The notes beneath the pieces were generated by a model. The model ran no database searches, had not been told where the DNA came from, and saw only the letters and a list, made by a program, of their open reading frames with translations. A program made the translations under genes and the position numbers. This document shows, piece after piece, positions 45,900 to 57,700 of a stretch of 64,000 bases of DNA (positions are counted from its first letter, which is position 1; each line of letters begins with the position of its first letter). This DNA comes from Gnetum montanum (Eukaryota; Streptophyta; Gnetopsida; Gnetales; Gnetaceae), in contig MNCI01004872.1 of assembly GCA_015680685.1 (NCBI GenBank), positions 1,027,882-1,091,881 of the forward strand. The letters are read 5' to 3'.

Positions 45900-47150
45900 G
45901 GAATGATGGAAATAATAGCAATGAAAGGATTATGAAAAACATGCAGGACTTGAGGTCTTGAAGAGGAGCTTGCTAACATGACAAATGGTGTCACATAGAA
46001 GAAACCACTAGTGGAGGCTAGAACACCATGGTAAAAGTTCTTGAAGTGAATGTGGAGGAAAATAGAAAAGGAGGTTAGAAAACTTAGCTCAAAGAGGTTG
46101 TAGGGAGTATTTGATTCACTACCAAAATTAAATGTAATGGGTTGGTCATTGATGAGTTACAAATCAATCACTATAATGGATCCTCTAGATGAGTATTAGT
46201 TTTGTAATATCCTCTAAAATCATCTCAATCCTCCAAGTCTTGCCCCAAATTGGCTTTATCACTTACCACAGCCTCATCATTAGCAACCACCAATTATGCT
46301 AATGTGTGCAAATATAACTCCAAAATTTCTATGTGTTCATATAGGGAAGGGATTTATTCCTTTCAATTTTTGTGGATGAACTTAAATTGTTGCTTGGAAT
46401 CTAGCTTATTGCATAGGATATGCAGATCACCCTATATTTTTACATAGATGAACTCATAATATTATTTACTAATGTTAGCATGTGTTAGGTTTCAACCTAG
46501 AAACCTAACAAACTAATGATGTTTAACAACTGCAAGGTAATTTTGGTCATAAATGTTGGTAGAGTCCTAGTTTCTAGCCATGTCAATGATGTCTTATGAC
46601 AGATGGTTGATAAGAAAGGCATAAACTGTAGAGAACTAAGATATTGGACAAAGGTAGCATAAGCTTCAATAGCATAAATGTAGAATTTCCACGTACAACA
46701 TAAATACAACACTATGTAAATGTAAATAAGGCTATAGTGTAAATGTAAAACTATTATAATGTAAATGTAAATTATGCTATAAAGTAAATGTAAAATGAGA
46801 GAAAACGTTAATTGTAAAAATGTAAATGTAAAAATAGTCTTTTATAAATGCAAAAAGTAAACTGGTCTTAGCATAAATCCTAAGAAATAGGCTTGAACAT
46901 GGTAGGAACAACATACTTTTATGTAGTACTAGGATTTTTTATAACATATGTGGATAGAAAATAAAAATTTACTAGATTTAAGATTAGTGTAATCTAAGAT
47001 TCACACTAGTAATATAGGCATAGTAAATACACTAGGATTGGAAACACTCAAAATAAAAAATTGTAGTCAAATATTGTATAATAGTTGTAAAATGGTACAA
47101 TTAGGACAAACAATGGTTGTACTTTTTGCTATGATGAAGAAAATAGGGGG
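45900..47150 (-). other. Tat 5' untranslated/leader region
   Basis: Between the primer site and the gag core. No coding motif recognised. Includes a tandem AAATGTAA tract at 46,709-46,850. Confidence 0.5.
46709..46850. repeat. Tandem TAAATGTAAAT repeats
   Basis: TAAATGTAAA occurs at least six times at roughly 25-30 base spacing, with CTATARTG or similar between. Confidence 0.8.
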
Positions 47151-47170
47151 AGATCCTTCTTCTAGCACTA
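47151..47170 (-). other. Primer binding site of the Tat-like element (tRNA-Arg type)
   Basis: On the - strand TAGTGCTAGAAGAAGGATC abuts the 5' LTR and resembles the TGGCGCTAGAAGGAGGGC site complementary to a plant tRNA-Arg end, common in Tat elements. Confidence 0.7.
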
Positions 47171-48220
47171 GAAAACTATAAGATGGAAACTTTTAGTTGT
47201 TGGAAACCAAAAATTCCCATGACAAATAGTTGAAACTCAAGATCTAGTGGCTTAAAGGATTTGAGACACTTTAAATGGTCTTCTCGATCACCTAAGGACT
47301 TAATGATCTATTACCAAGTTCAGGAAAATAATGTAAATAGAGAAATGAATGAGCAACAAATTCAGTGCTAATTCCATGAATGAACCAAGTGTTAACACAA
47401 AAAATAAAAGACAAGATGAAAAAAACACTACAAATTTATATTAGATCTATAAAATATGAGTTCAAAAGATATAAATCTACAAGATTTTGTGGCTTTTAAA
47501 GTGTGGAACAACAAGGATACTATAAATCCCTATGAAATTACTCTTGGAGGATCTAGTTCATGGGTGGATGGGGTGTATTTTGCCACCATCCCAAATGCAT
47601 TTGGCTTGTTGGATCTACATAAAAGTAAAAAACTTCAAAATGTTTCTAGTACTCTTGATGGTTGGTGTTGGAAATGGTTGCATGCTCTCAAATCTCTGGT
47701 TGATCTAAAGGTTTCAAAATTTTGAAGAGTTCAAATATCTAAAAGTCCCCAAAAGTGACATTGATTTTTTCTTACATAGGTTGTGGCTTGCTATTTTCAC
47801 ATTGAATCTATTCTAGCAAGTTTCTTGGCATTCTACATAGAAATTTTTTAATAATTTATATGGGCCAAAAAATTTAGCATTTTTCAATTTGGACTAGCAA
47901 GAAGATGCAACATTTTTACATAATTTATGCTAGAACTAGTAGCATTTTTCATTACATGAGCTCAATTTATGTTTGTCTAGGATAATCCATAGCATTTCTC
48001 ATACTTTATGCTATGAATTACACTTTATATAATGAGAATGATTTGGTATTTTAATGAAATAGGGTTATAAAATAGTTTTTTTAAAGGGAAATCAAGCCAT
48101 TTATTTTTCTCTTGAATCCAATCAAAATTACATTCAAAACTTACATAGAAGGGACTTAAGTTTTTTCTTTGGCCACTAGGATTTCCTATTTACAGTTGAA
48201 TTTTTCTTTGATGTGTTTCA
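47171..48220 (-). repeat. 5' LTR of the Tat-like element
   Basis: About 1,050 bp, colinear with 16,194-17,238. On the - strand it begins TGAAACACATC and ends at the primer site. Right flank AGAAG. It carries an open 89-codon frame on the + strand (47,456-47,725). Confidence 0.8.
47456..47725 (+). CDS. 89-codon frame inside the Tat LTR, copy 2 (open)
   Basis: ATG to TGA open on the strand opposite to gag-pol. Sequence includes FVAFKVWNNKDTINPYE, GGSSSWVDGVYFATIPNAFG and LDGWCWKWLHALKSL: Trp-rich with a basic end. The other LTR carries the same frame with three stops but the same termination point. No known domain recognised. It may be the decayed remains of a longer protein, an element-specific accessory ORF, or a chance frame. 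Confidence 0.4.
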   Translation: MSSKDINLQDFVAFKVWNNKDTINPYEITLGGSSSWVDGVYFATIPNAFGLLDLHKSKKLQNVSSTLDGWCWKWLHALKSLVDLKVSKF

Positions 48221-51200
48221 AGAAGTATCATAATAATCATGTTCATTCTATGGTAAGAAATTCATCACTTCATAAATGAAAGTATTTTTGAATGAAAAAG
48301 AAGACTATCAATGTTAGCAAGGATTCATGCTCATTCCCTACTTCCCCATAATCTTCTAAGTATCAAAACCAAGGAAATCATATTTCTACAGATGAAATAA
48401 ATGAATTTTCTATTCCTTTTTCAAATAATGAAAAATGTAAATGCTTTCAAGTGGAAGAAAGGAAACTTCATCTTTGAAATTCAGTCACCAAGGACAACAT
48501 CTAAGATGCTACAAAGAATCTTAATTACCTCCTCAATCATTTGTTAATGCTAAGCAAAAAAGAGGTTATTAGGTGGTAGCCTTGAACTTAGGCCTGGAGG
48601 AAAAGATCTTTAGCTTTAGTAGTAGAGTATGATTTTTTTATTTGTTTTTTTATATAATTTAATTTTTATTTTTTATATACTTTTGTGCATATTGCTTTTG
48701 AATCTAATGATATATCATTTATTTAGTTTTTAATTCTTTTGGTTTGATAGGATTTTGTATGTATTTTCTTGGACATACGGATCTATCAATTTTGATTTCT
48801 TATTTTCTTAGTGATATTTTTTGTGTGTCTATTTTCATATTAAAAAAGTAATTAATTTTTATTTTTAATTTTTTTAAAATTTAATTTTATGTTTTCATGG
48901 AAAATTAATTAATATTATTTATAAATGCTCATCATGAGATTTGAATGCTGGATGGATGAGCTTACAAATGCAATGATGATGCAAGAGTGCTAAATGGGTC
49001 TAATGTGAAACTTTTGTTGATGGAATATTCTCGTTATAAAAATTCATCCATCTTTAATTATTATAACATTATCAGTAAACTACACATATATTTGGTGAGG
49101 AGCTAGGTCATGTATCATAATTGGAAAATTTGCTGCTACTAGAAACACTAGAGGGTCTAGTAAGCTAAGACTTTAAGATGGGAGATCTAGAAACTTTGAT
49201 AAGTGCTTAGTTGTAGTTTAAAAAAGATTATACGATTGAGGGATCTCATGATCATTAGGATGGGTCTTGATTGATGTACATAAATCATTAGGTCTGTGCA
49301 TGTCTTACTTGATTACAATAGTTAGAGGTTCATGAGGATTCACGATTTCATGAACCTATGCTAGCCACATTGGATGAGCTACTTGATTTAACAAGTGGAG
49401 GTCAATAACTTGAGGTGGTGACCTAGTGCTATGAGCATCTCTAGAGAATTTATTTTTCTAAAGTTTTCACACTCTCTATTTCTCAAAAGGAGAAAATGGA
49501 AAAAAATAAAAAAATATCAAAAAATACAAAAATTAATTAATAAAATACAATAAAAGATAAAAAGCATAAAAAATCAGGATGATAAGATGGAGATATGAGA
49601 AATGAACATTTTCTTGTATTATTGACCTACAAAAATTGGTAGCATTACCATCCTAAGCTAGGAACTTTTTTTATTGCTCATAGTTAGTAAAAAGAAAAGT
49701 TGTGTCTATGTACTCTCAAATTAGTAATTTTACTATCTAGGTAGGAAGATAAGTTTATTGGGCTACTTACGAAGACCAAGTAAGTGTAACTTTATGACTA
49801 TGAATTGTTGTGCTACACTAGCTCTAGTGGATTAAAAGACCTAGATTCCACTCTCTAAGGAAAATTTAGTAAAGTTAAATACTACTTTTAATTAATTCTT
49901 AATCCAAGTGTAAACAATTTTATTAATCATGGTAGAAAATTCCTATGTTTATTTTCCATCCAAAGCATAATTTATGGATTTAAATCCTTACCATAGTAAA
50001 GGAGATTGAAGAGAGATTTTTAGTAACATTAAATTTCAAAACCTACCCTGTATATTAGTAGGTAGTGAAGAAAACCAAATTGGATTCATGGACTTTTACA
50101 TGACTTTAAATCATTTGACTTCATTTGGCTTCAACAACACTCAAATTATGGAATAGTTATGATTAGATGGGATTAGAAGTGATGATGTCATCTTGCATCT
50201 TTGGAAGGACACTAGGACATCTATGTTCAATGGTTAAGAAAGTAGTGATGAAGAAAATTAATAGAAGATCCCTTGTGATACATAATGAATGCTCTTGTAC
50301 TTCTATAAGCTAGTTCAATTATTGGATAGAACTTAATGTTGATGTATTTTCCTTCTTTTCCAATTCTTTATTTTTAGTCCTATTTAGTTTATAGTTATAT
50401 TTAGAAGAAGTTGGTCAAGGAAAAGTGGAGAACAAGATTTGACCATCAAAGTGGTGGACTCACATTTGATGCTGATGTCTTAATAGTTGTTTAGAATCTA
50501 TGGATGTTTCATTAATAGGATTTGTAAGGTAAAGAATGATAAGATTTTGATAGAATAATCCAATTGAAAATTCTTGATGCTCAACATTATAAGTGAGCTC
50601 AATAGTAAATTTCTTATAGATTGTGATAGTTGCATTACATAAAGCACTTGATTAGTCTTAAGCTCAGGTAGAAATGATTCTATTGGTATTAATGATTGAA
50701 AAAGATATTTCTTTTCTTATTCATATTTAATTGTCTAATTATTTTATAGTATTAATTTAAAAATTATTTAATTTTTTCTTTTATGATCCCTTGCATTTAT
50801 TTCCCTTTATCTTTCTAAGTTTCTAATGATAGGATTTGATTACTTTTAAAATTTTAGCTTTGATCTATTGTTATTCATATTGATTAAATTATTTAAAATA
50901 ATTTTTCTATGCCTTGGGTAGCTTATTTTTGGATGTGTGGATGACATTTTAATTTATTTTATTACTTAAGAAATAAGCTTCTTGTCATTTTTATTAGAGA
51001 TTAGAATCAAAAGATTTAATCAAATCAAAAACAAAATGCTCAAGATTTATACTACAATGGCTTAAGAAATAACTCACAAATTTCATTGTATTAGTGAATG
51101 TCACATCTCATGATTGGAATTGAAATCCTACTTCTTGTTATTGATCTCTATTATTGAAGAAATATCTTGATGATGAGCTTTCTAGTTTTCATATAAACAT

Positions 51201-54200
51201 ATCAATTTAGATTGCTAGGGTGATTTGGGATGAGATGAAAGTTCTCTATAATAATTGAAGTTACTAGAGTGATAGTTGAAGATATGTCTAGCACTTTAAA
51301 TTTTTAAAGTCTAAAGATATTGATTCTAATCACTGGAATCCATGTAAGATTAATATCTTGAATAATGATATTGATTAATAACTTTGGAATCTATGACTAG
51401 TAAAACAACCTATAATTCAAAAGGTAAATGCTTGAAACAAACATGATTTAAGGGTAAATAATATCAAATCTTCTTAAAATTTCAGCCACAATATTGAGAG
51501 ACATTAGAAATCATAATAAACCTCTAAAAATAGATGTACAATGAGATATAATATGAGATTCAACATGAATTCTTGATGAAAAATTCATAAAACATTTGAA
51601 AATGCCTACAGTAAATAAAAAAACAACTCAACCCTCTAAGGGATTTGATCTAGAGTCCAAATATCTAGAGCCATGTGATAATACTATATGTATTAATATT
51701 TAATTCTAGTTAGGCTTACTACATCCAAATGCCTCTGAAATTATGAAAAAAGTAAAGAACATGAAAACCCCCTAAAATACCTCTCTGAAACCTTTACAAA
51801 TCAACACTAAACAACAATTTAAATAAGAGAATTACATATCCTTTAGCATGCAAAGCTTTCTAGAGAAAACATTAATGAATCCTTTCTAGAGTCATAAATT
51901 CAAAACATCAAAAAATTTTAATTGAACATCTAAACTTCTAACATTCATTAAGAAAACATGAAACCAATGTATGAGAATCAATTAATTATGAAAATGTGAG
52001 ATAATAATTGAGAATTTTAGGAATAATTGAGAGAAACTTGGATTTAATTATGAGAAATTTATGAGAATATTTTGAGAATTGGATAAAAGAATTATGAGTT
52101 GAAATCATTGTGAGAATTTCATGTTATGCGAATATGAGAAAGAAAAGAAAATGCACACAAAAACATAAGGAGCTAATAGCACACTTCTCTTCTATTCATC
52201 TTCAACTTGAGATAATTCCTCTTAATGAAGGATAGGATTCCTTCTTATACTTTTTAGAAATGCCTTAGTTTAATAAGTATTACATGTGGCATCATTAATC
52301 CATTACAAAAGTGAAGTATGCAAATGCAATTTCAAGAAATAAAATATAAACTAAAAAACTTGAAAATTAAAAAACTAACTCCTAATGTTTCTTATGACTT
52401 CTAACTTTTGAAACCTAAAAGCATTACATGACTTCAAATTAAAACATGACATAAAATATAGGTTTGAGAGAAATTTTGATGGTCCACATGAGAACATATC
52501 TCACATTATCTCCAATAATTTCTCACTATTGTTTAATGTTTCAAGATAAATCTCTTAATATATTTTTTCATAGTGCTTTTGTATCTCGTGGTAATGCATA
52601 CTTGTTTGAGATAAGCATCTTGTACCTCAATCATTGAGAAGGAATAAAACCAAGTATTATTTTTGAAAATTTTCCTATCACATTTTGTATACCTTCATGA
52701 ACTAGGATCTTGATTAGGATAATGTTTTTCATGTTGCTATTAGTAACTCTAAATAGGTCATGCAAGCAAGTTGTTATCATAAGCAATGTAACTAAGAGAG
52801 TAAGAAACTATGATGGATGCTATTACTAGAAAAAGAACTAATAAGGGACCAAAGTAGAATTGTTTAAGAAAGAGTGATAAGATTAGAAGAAAAATTTTAA
52901 ATATATATGGTGTATTATCACTACACATGAGACATGCTAAGAGTGGTTTTACCATAACCATCATCTCCTAGTAGTACTACTTGAGATGAAAAGTTTATGC
53001 TTTTTCATGCATCATATCTTATTGTAACTCATTTGCATTGACCATAATTCAAGCCATATTTAGTCTATGTTTTATTGTTCTAAGCTAAGGGACTAGATTA
53101 ATTTATTTGTTGGGAAATTATGTGACATCCAATGGTAATTTGTTTTTGTAAGCTTAGATGCATTGAACTCTTTTTGTACACTTAAGCTTATAATTTAGGC
53201 TTAGTTTGGAGTGTGGTAACATACACCTAGTGGTGAATACTTGGTGATGCATACTTTATGGTAATACCATGGTGTTTCCATGCTAGTATCATCATTCCTA
53301 GTACAATACTACACCTAGTGTATTAATAACTTGATATCACCATACCTAGTTAACATCCTAGTGTTTCAACACATTGTATGTCAACATCTTGATGTCATCA
53401 CTATGTTGTTGATGAATCACTTTTGTTAAAAGATTGAAAAATATAAATATCCAAGGAGTAAATTTCGAATGGATCATTTATATTTATATATTTTATTTAT
53501 TGCAAAGGACTTTTCCTCATCCCTTGGGTAAGTATGCAATTTATTTTGTTTGTGTGTTTTGATTCACTACTTCATCATGAAGTGAGACTATGCTGGAGTG
53601 CTACCATGTTCTCGTAGCTTGAAATCATTTTATTAATGTAGAGTTTGTATAATAAATAAATATTAATTTTATTTTCCAATTTTATTTTATTGAACCTTGA
53701 AGATGAAATCTAATTAATAAAGTTATTATATTTAAAAATTATAATTAAATTAATTCTCTTAAATAGATTAACATAGTAATGTGGAGCTTTGTGATGATTT
53801 GGCCTTTCTCAAGGAGGCTCCATCTAGTTGGAATGGTTGTAGATCATAAAGGGTATGGATAAAAAGATGTTAGGACTTTCATAGGTTAGTGATGCACTTT
53901 CCTATAAGGGATTATAACATGCTTTGCATGTGTGTTAGATGTTTCTACTATGCTTACTTCATAAGGGATTATGATGTAAATGTGTGTTTCATTTCCTTTT
54001 CATGTGTGAATGTTACACTTATCTTGTAAGCAATTGCAATGATTTTTAATTATTATTTTATTTCTTACATTTATAAAATATATAAAAACTATCATATTAT
54101 AAAAAATTATAAAAATACTAGTTCCTTATATTGACAACATAGGTCCATTTAATTGTATTATATGTAATATAACATTTTTATTTATTAAATACAATGATAT

Positions 54201-54630
54201 ATATTTTATGTTCTTCCATATTCATTGTTTACAATTAGTTTGCTATATGTATCATTGATAGACATCTTGTGGCCTAGGCAAGAGGGTCCCTATCACCCAT
54301 AAAAAACATTGAAATATTCACAAGTAATAATGGAGGATCCATAAAGTTTAGAAATTATGAAAAATAAAATAGTATAATTCTAGAATAATATTGAATAAAC
54401 CCTAGCTCAAAAAACCTAATGATTATCATAAATGTTTGAAATAAAAAATAACAAAAAGAATTAACTTCAAAATTAGGATAAAAGAAAACTTTCAAACCCT
54501 AGATATGAGAAAAATAAGAAAACCCACTTGAATTCCTCTATAAAGAAAAGATAAGAATAAAAATTAAATCACCTAACTAAAGGATTGAAGTGAAAAGATT
54601 ACATTTCCATGCTTAAATTTCTATTTGAAT
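48221..54630. other. AT-rich region, no gene recognised
   Basis: Several kilobases with no family-like reading frame on either strand. Contains AT-only low-complexity runs (48,630-48,930), an A/G-rich tract at 49,485-49,580, and loosely repeated CCTAGTGT..TAACATCTTGATGTCATC words at about 53,220-53,420. Probably very old transposon or intergenic DNA. Confidence 0.6.
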
Positions 54631-54639
54631 AAAAATATT

Positions 54640-55430
54640 TGATACCAATTTGGTAAGGACTCCATTGCGAACATCTCAGATTTCTTTGGAAACTTCTAAG
54701 TTAAGAATTCAAACACTTAAATAGGGAATAAGATACAATATACAATTTTTTATTCAATACTAGAATTTGTAGTAAAATGTTAGAAAAAATAATCCAAAAG
54801 GATTTAAAACAAAACCCAAGACAATCCTTACTTCCAACTACTCAAGATTAAAATTACTTAAGGTGAGCATACAACATAATGATCCCATAAGAAAGAGTCC
54901 TTATCTCATCTCTAGAGTTCATTTGACTCTTCCACATAAAGGGAATAGCATGGCCTTAATTTAAGAGGAATCTTATAGTTTTTATACTGTTTGGATGATT
55001 TTTCATATTTTCTAAAATTTGCACCATTTTGGAAAATTAATTTTCTTCAAATTTCAAGTTTGTATGGCTTGTAATACCTTACAACAACCATCTCACAACT
55101 AGATTATGACTCACATCCTATTACATGAATAAAATCCTTATATTTTGTCTCTATTTCTTATTAGATTACAACTAATTATGATTTGCAATCTTAGATTGCA
55201 ACCTTACTGTGACTCATAATGGACTTGCAACTCACTATCCAAGCTAGAAACTTACATCTTTTTACAAAAGATCAAAATTATAATAGATTGTGACTTGTAG
55301 ATACTCACAATGAAAAACTACGGTTGACTACAACCTATAGTAAGCTTGTATTTGCCTATCCAACATAAGAAAAATACTAAAAAAAAACTCTAAAAATATC
55401 AAAAAATATAAACACATGACTTTTAGAAAC
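54640..55430 (-). repeat. Putative LTR of the chromovirus remnant
   Basis: Directly downstream (on the - strand) of the chromodomain coding end. It contains many degenerate GATTRTGACTYRTAA-type words and ends ...GTCCTTACCA, followed by AATTGGTATCAAAT, a tRNA-Met-like primer site. A primer site after what should be a 3' LTR is unexpected. The start is not defined. Confidence 0.4.
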
Positions 55431-56240
55431 CTTAATAATTATACATAATTCATAAAAGAGGTAGATTCATGTCCTCATTACACATAGCATCATCAAGATT
55501 TTGATCATTCTAATGAAGTAGATACTCAAACCTCTTTGTCTCTCTAGTACTTAAAGCCTTTCTTTTCTTAATCATAATATCCTTCATTTTATTAGAGGAA
55601 TTGGAATCCTTAATCATAGCCTTTAATTTTTCAATGATGCTTTCCAGAGTTTGATCATCTTTAGGTCCATGATAATAAGTCAAATATGTAATATTAAATA
55701 CAAAATATATGCTAATAACTTTAGAAATCAATATCTCAAATGAATTATTACTGTCTTCAACTTGAAAAATCTCATTTTCTTGGCTTTTAACTTTTAGAAT
55801 TTCACTCTTCTTAGTATCTTTTTCTTGGATTCAAATAAGATCAATAATGTTAAATTTAATATTTCTCCAATCTTCATTCTTCTTTTGAAATAATTCTTTT
55901 GCCTTCTTAATCAATGATTATCTCATTTGGATAGATAATTTTTTAACTTCATGTTCTTTACAAATTTAACACTTAATTATGCTTCTCCATCAAAATTTTT
56001 TATATCATCCAACATTATTTAGATATATCTATAGTTTGCTTTAAAGAAATCTTTTCAATGATGGATTCAAATGTAGTATTGTAGGAAAACTCTACATGAG
56101 ATAATAAATTCGTTCCATAGCTAGGTTGATCATCAAAAAGGTATATAAGTGATTAGATTTACAAATTAAGAGTCCTTTCAAATTCTTCCAAACTTATCCA
56201 AAATCATGATCTTCTACATATAAGTGAGTAAATCACTGAT
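55430..56240 (-). pseudogene. Chromovirus integrase tail and chromodomain, degraded
   Basis: On the - strand 'SHVEFSYNTTFESIIEK' (about 56,050-56,105) matches the integrase-end block 'L...EF.YN...H.S...SPF'. Much of the integrase core is missing between this and the RNase H. Further down, a 73-codon open stretch (55,510-55,731) ends RETKRFEYLLH and continues after one TAG as NDQNLDDAMCNEDMN, matching a chromodomain ('...YLVHWKG....DATWE.E.DL'). Chromodomains guide insertion to heterochromatin in this lineage. Confidence 0.7.
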
Positions 56241-56254
56241 ACCTTCCACTTTAG

Positions 56255-56465
56255 AGTATTAAAATGTACAACATGCACCCTTGATAGTACATCAACCACT
56301 ACATTACTCTTTTCACTCTTATACTTTAAAAAGAAATTGAACCCTTGGAATTATGCCATTCATTTCATGTGTTCGACACTAAAATTATTTTAAAAAATAA
56401 AAAACTATAGTGCTTTGCGATCAGTAGTCAATAAGAATTCTTTTGATAGCAAACATTGTTTTCAA
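56255..56465 (-). pseudogene. Chromovirus RNase H fragment
   Basis: On the - strand reads FLLTTDRKALQFFIFKNN, SVEHMKWM and SEKSNVVVDVLSRV, matching 'F.L.TDH.AL..L..Q' and 'GK.NVVADALSRR'. It retains the second catalytic Asp region. Order RT, RNase H, integrase, chromodomain is as in chromoviruses. Confidence 0.82.
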
Positions 56466-56849
56466 TATTTGAAATCTTTTAAAGTTCCATACAAATCCTC
56501 ATACACACTATAATTTTTATCTTAATTCAATGAGATTTCCTAAAAACAAAAGAATTGACCTACTTTTTGTGATAAGATTTAACTAGTTATAAAAGAAATT
56601 CCTTCCATATTCATTTGAAAAAAAAATTTGGAAGTCTAAGATTACACACTAGTTTACTTACTATCTTCTTCTTCAGCAACTCAAAACTTCCTTGTATATA
56701 TTCAGCTCCTCCAAAATGAATAATCCTTCTTTAAGAAGAAAAAAGTAACCATGAAATTTACTAATTTTCCTTATGAGTCTTCTATAGAAGATTTTCAACC
56801 TATGAAAAAACATACCTCACTAACATTCTTTGGATTTGAACATTCTCTA

Positions 56850-57700
56850 ATAACTTTTAACCTATTGCCTCCATCTTTACTTGAATTTTGAAAATTACAT
56901 GTCCCAAATAAATAATTTTCTTCTTCATAAACTAACACATCCTAGTATTTATCATAAGTTTGGCTTCATCCACCTTTTAACAAATAAGCTACAAATAACT
57001 AACATGGTTATCCTAATTAGAATTATACATAAGAATATCATCAAATAAGACAATGTAACACTTCTTAATAAACTACTTTAAAATTTTATGCATCACTCTT
57101 AGAAAAGTGATAAAGCATTTTTCAATTGAAAAGGTATCACAAGCCACTAAAAAACTATCACATATTTTGAAAGTGATCTTTCCTCCATCACCTAGTATAA
57201 TTCTAATTTTGTGATAGTCACTTTCAAAATCAATCTTGCAAAAAATGTTAACATGACTAGAAGCATCTAGAATATCATTCATTCATAAAATAGTAAAACA
57301 ATAGCTTACTATTATCATTCATTTGGTGATTGATCAATTTGTAGAGTCTATCTTTATTTTTTTAATAAAAATTTAATATCATTTTAATAGATCATATGGA
57401 TATTTAGATAGAACAAAAATTCATTTCACCTATTATCCTATTCACTATTTTTGAGTTAATGCATATCTTCCAATTCCTCTCTTTTCTTCTATGAAGAAAG
57501 CACCACTATAATTTTAGAAGAAGATATTGATTTCTTTACAAACCCAATTTTGAGTAGCTCCTCTACTTTCTTTTGAAATTTCTTTCTCTAATTTGGTGTA
57601 ATTCTATATTCCCTCTTATTTGGAATCATAGTACATAGAAGAAAAATCAATTTGATAATTGAGATTTCTCATAGGTGTCAACCCTTCAAGCTTCTTCCTA
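56850..57700 (-). pseudogene. Chromovirus reverse transcriptase, degraded
   Basis: On the - strand starts LTPMRNLNYQIDFSS (about 57,650-57,685, family 'LPP.R...H.IDL'), then HVNIFCKIDFESDYHKIRI (57,195-57,250, family 'VFSKIDL.SGYHQIRI'), and VLFDDILMYN (57,023-57,052), the catalytic FDD box with both Asp. An open stretch of 69 codons covers 57,073-57,282. Frameshifts and stops separate the parts. Confidence 0.85.

Larger units (their letters stand above)
16194..48220 (-). mobile_element. Very large Tat-like Ty3/gypsy element, rearranged, with nested insertions
   Basis: Direct LTRs of about 1,045-1,050 bp lie at 16,194-17,238 and 47,171-48,220. Flanks GGAAG and AGAAG form a near-perfect target duplication. 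A tRNA-Arg-type primer site follows the 5' LTR on the - strand. Gag (45.7-45.1 kb), protease (42.9-42.4 kb), RT (20.9-20.3 kb), RNase H (20.0-19.7 kb) and integrase (19.1-18.4 kb) all read on the - strand in the correct relative order. Removing the two later insertions (10.1 and 3.2 kb) leaves about 18.7 kb, in the range of giant Tat/Ogre-like elements. The large block between protease and RT is atypical, so recombination of two related elements remains possible. Confidence 0.75.

Noticed and set aside
48221-54630. Degraded host gene
   Set aside because: No consistent frame, exon-like organisation or protein-like wording found on either strand.
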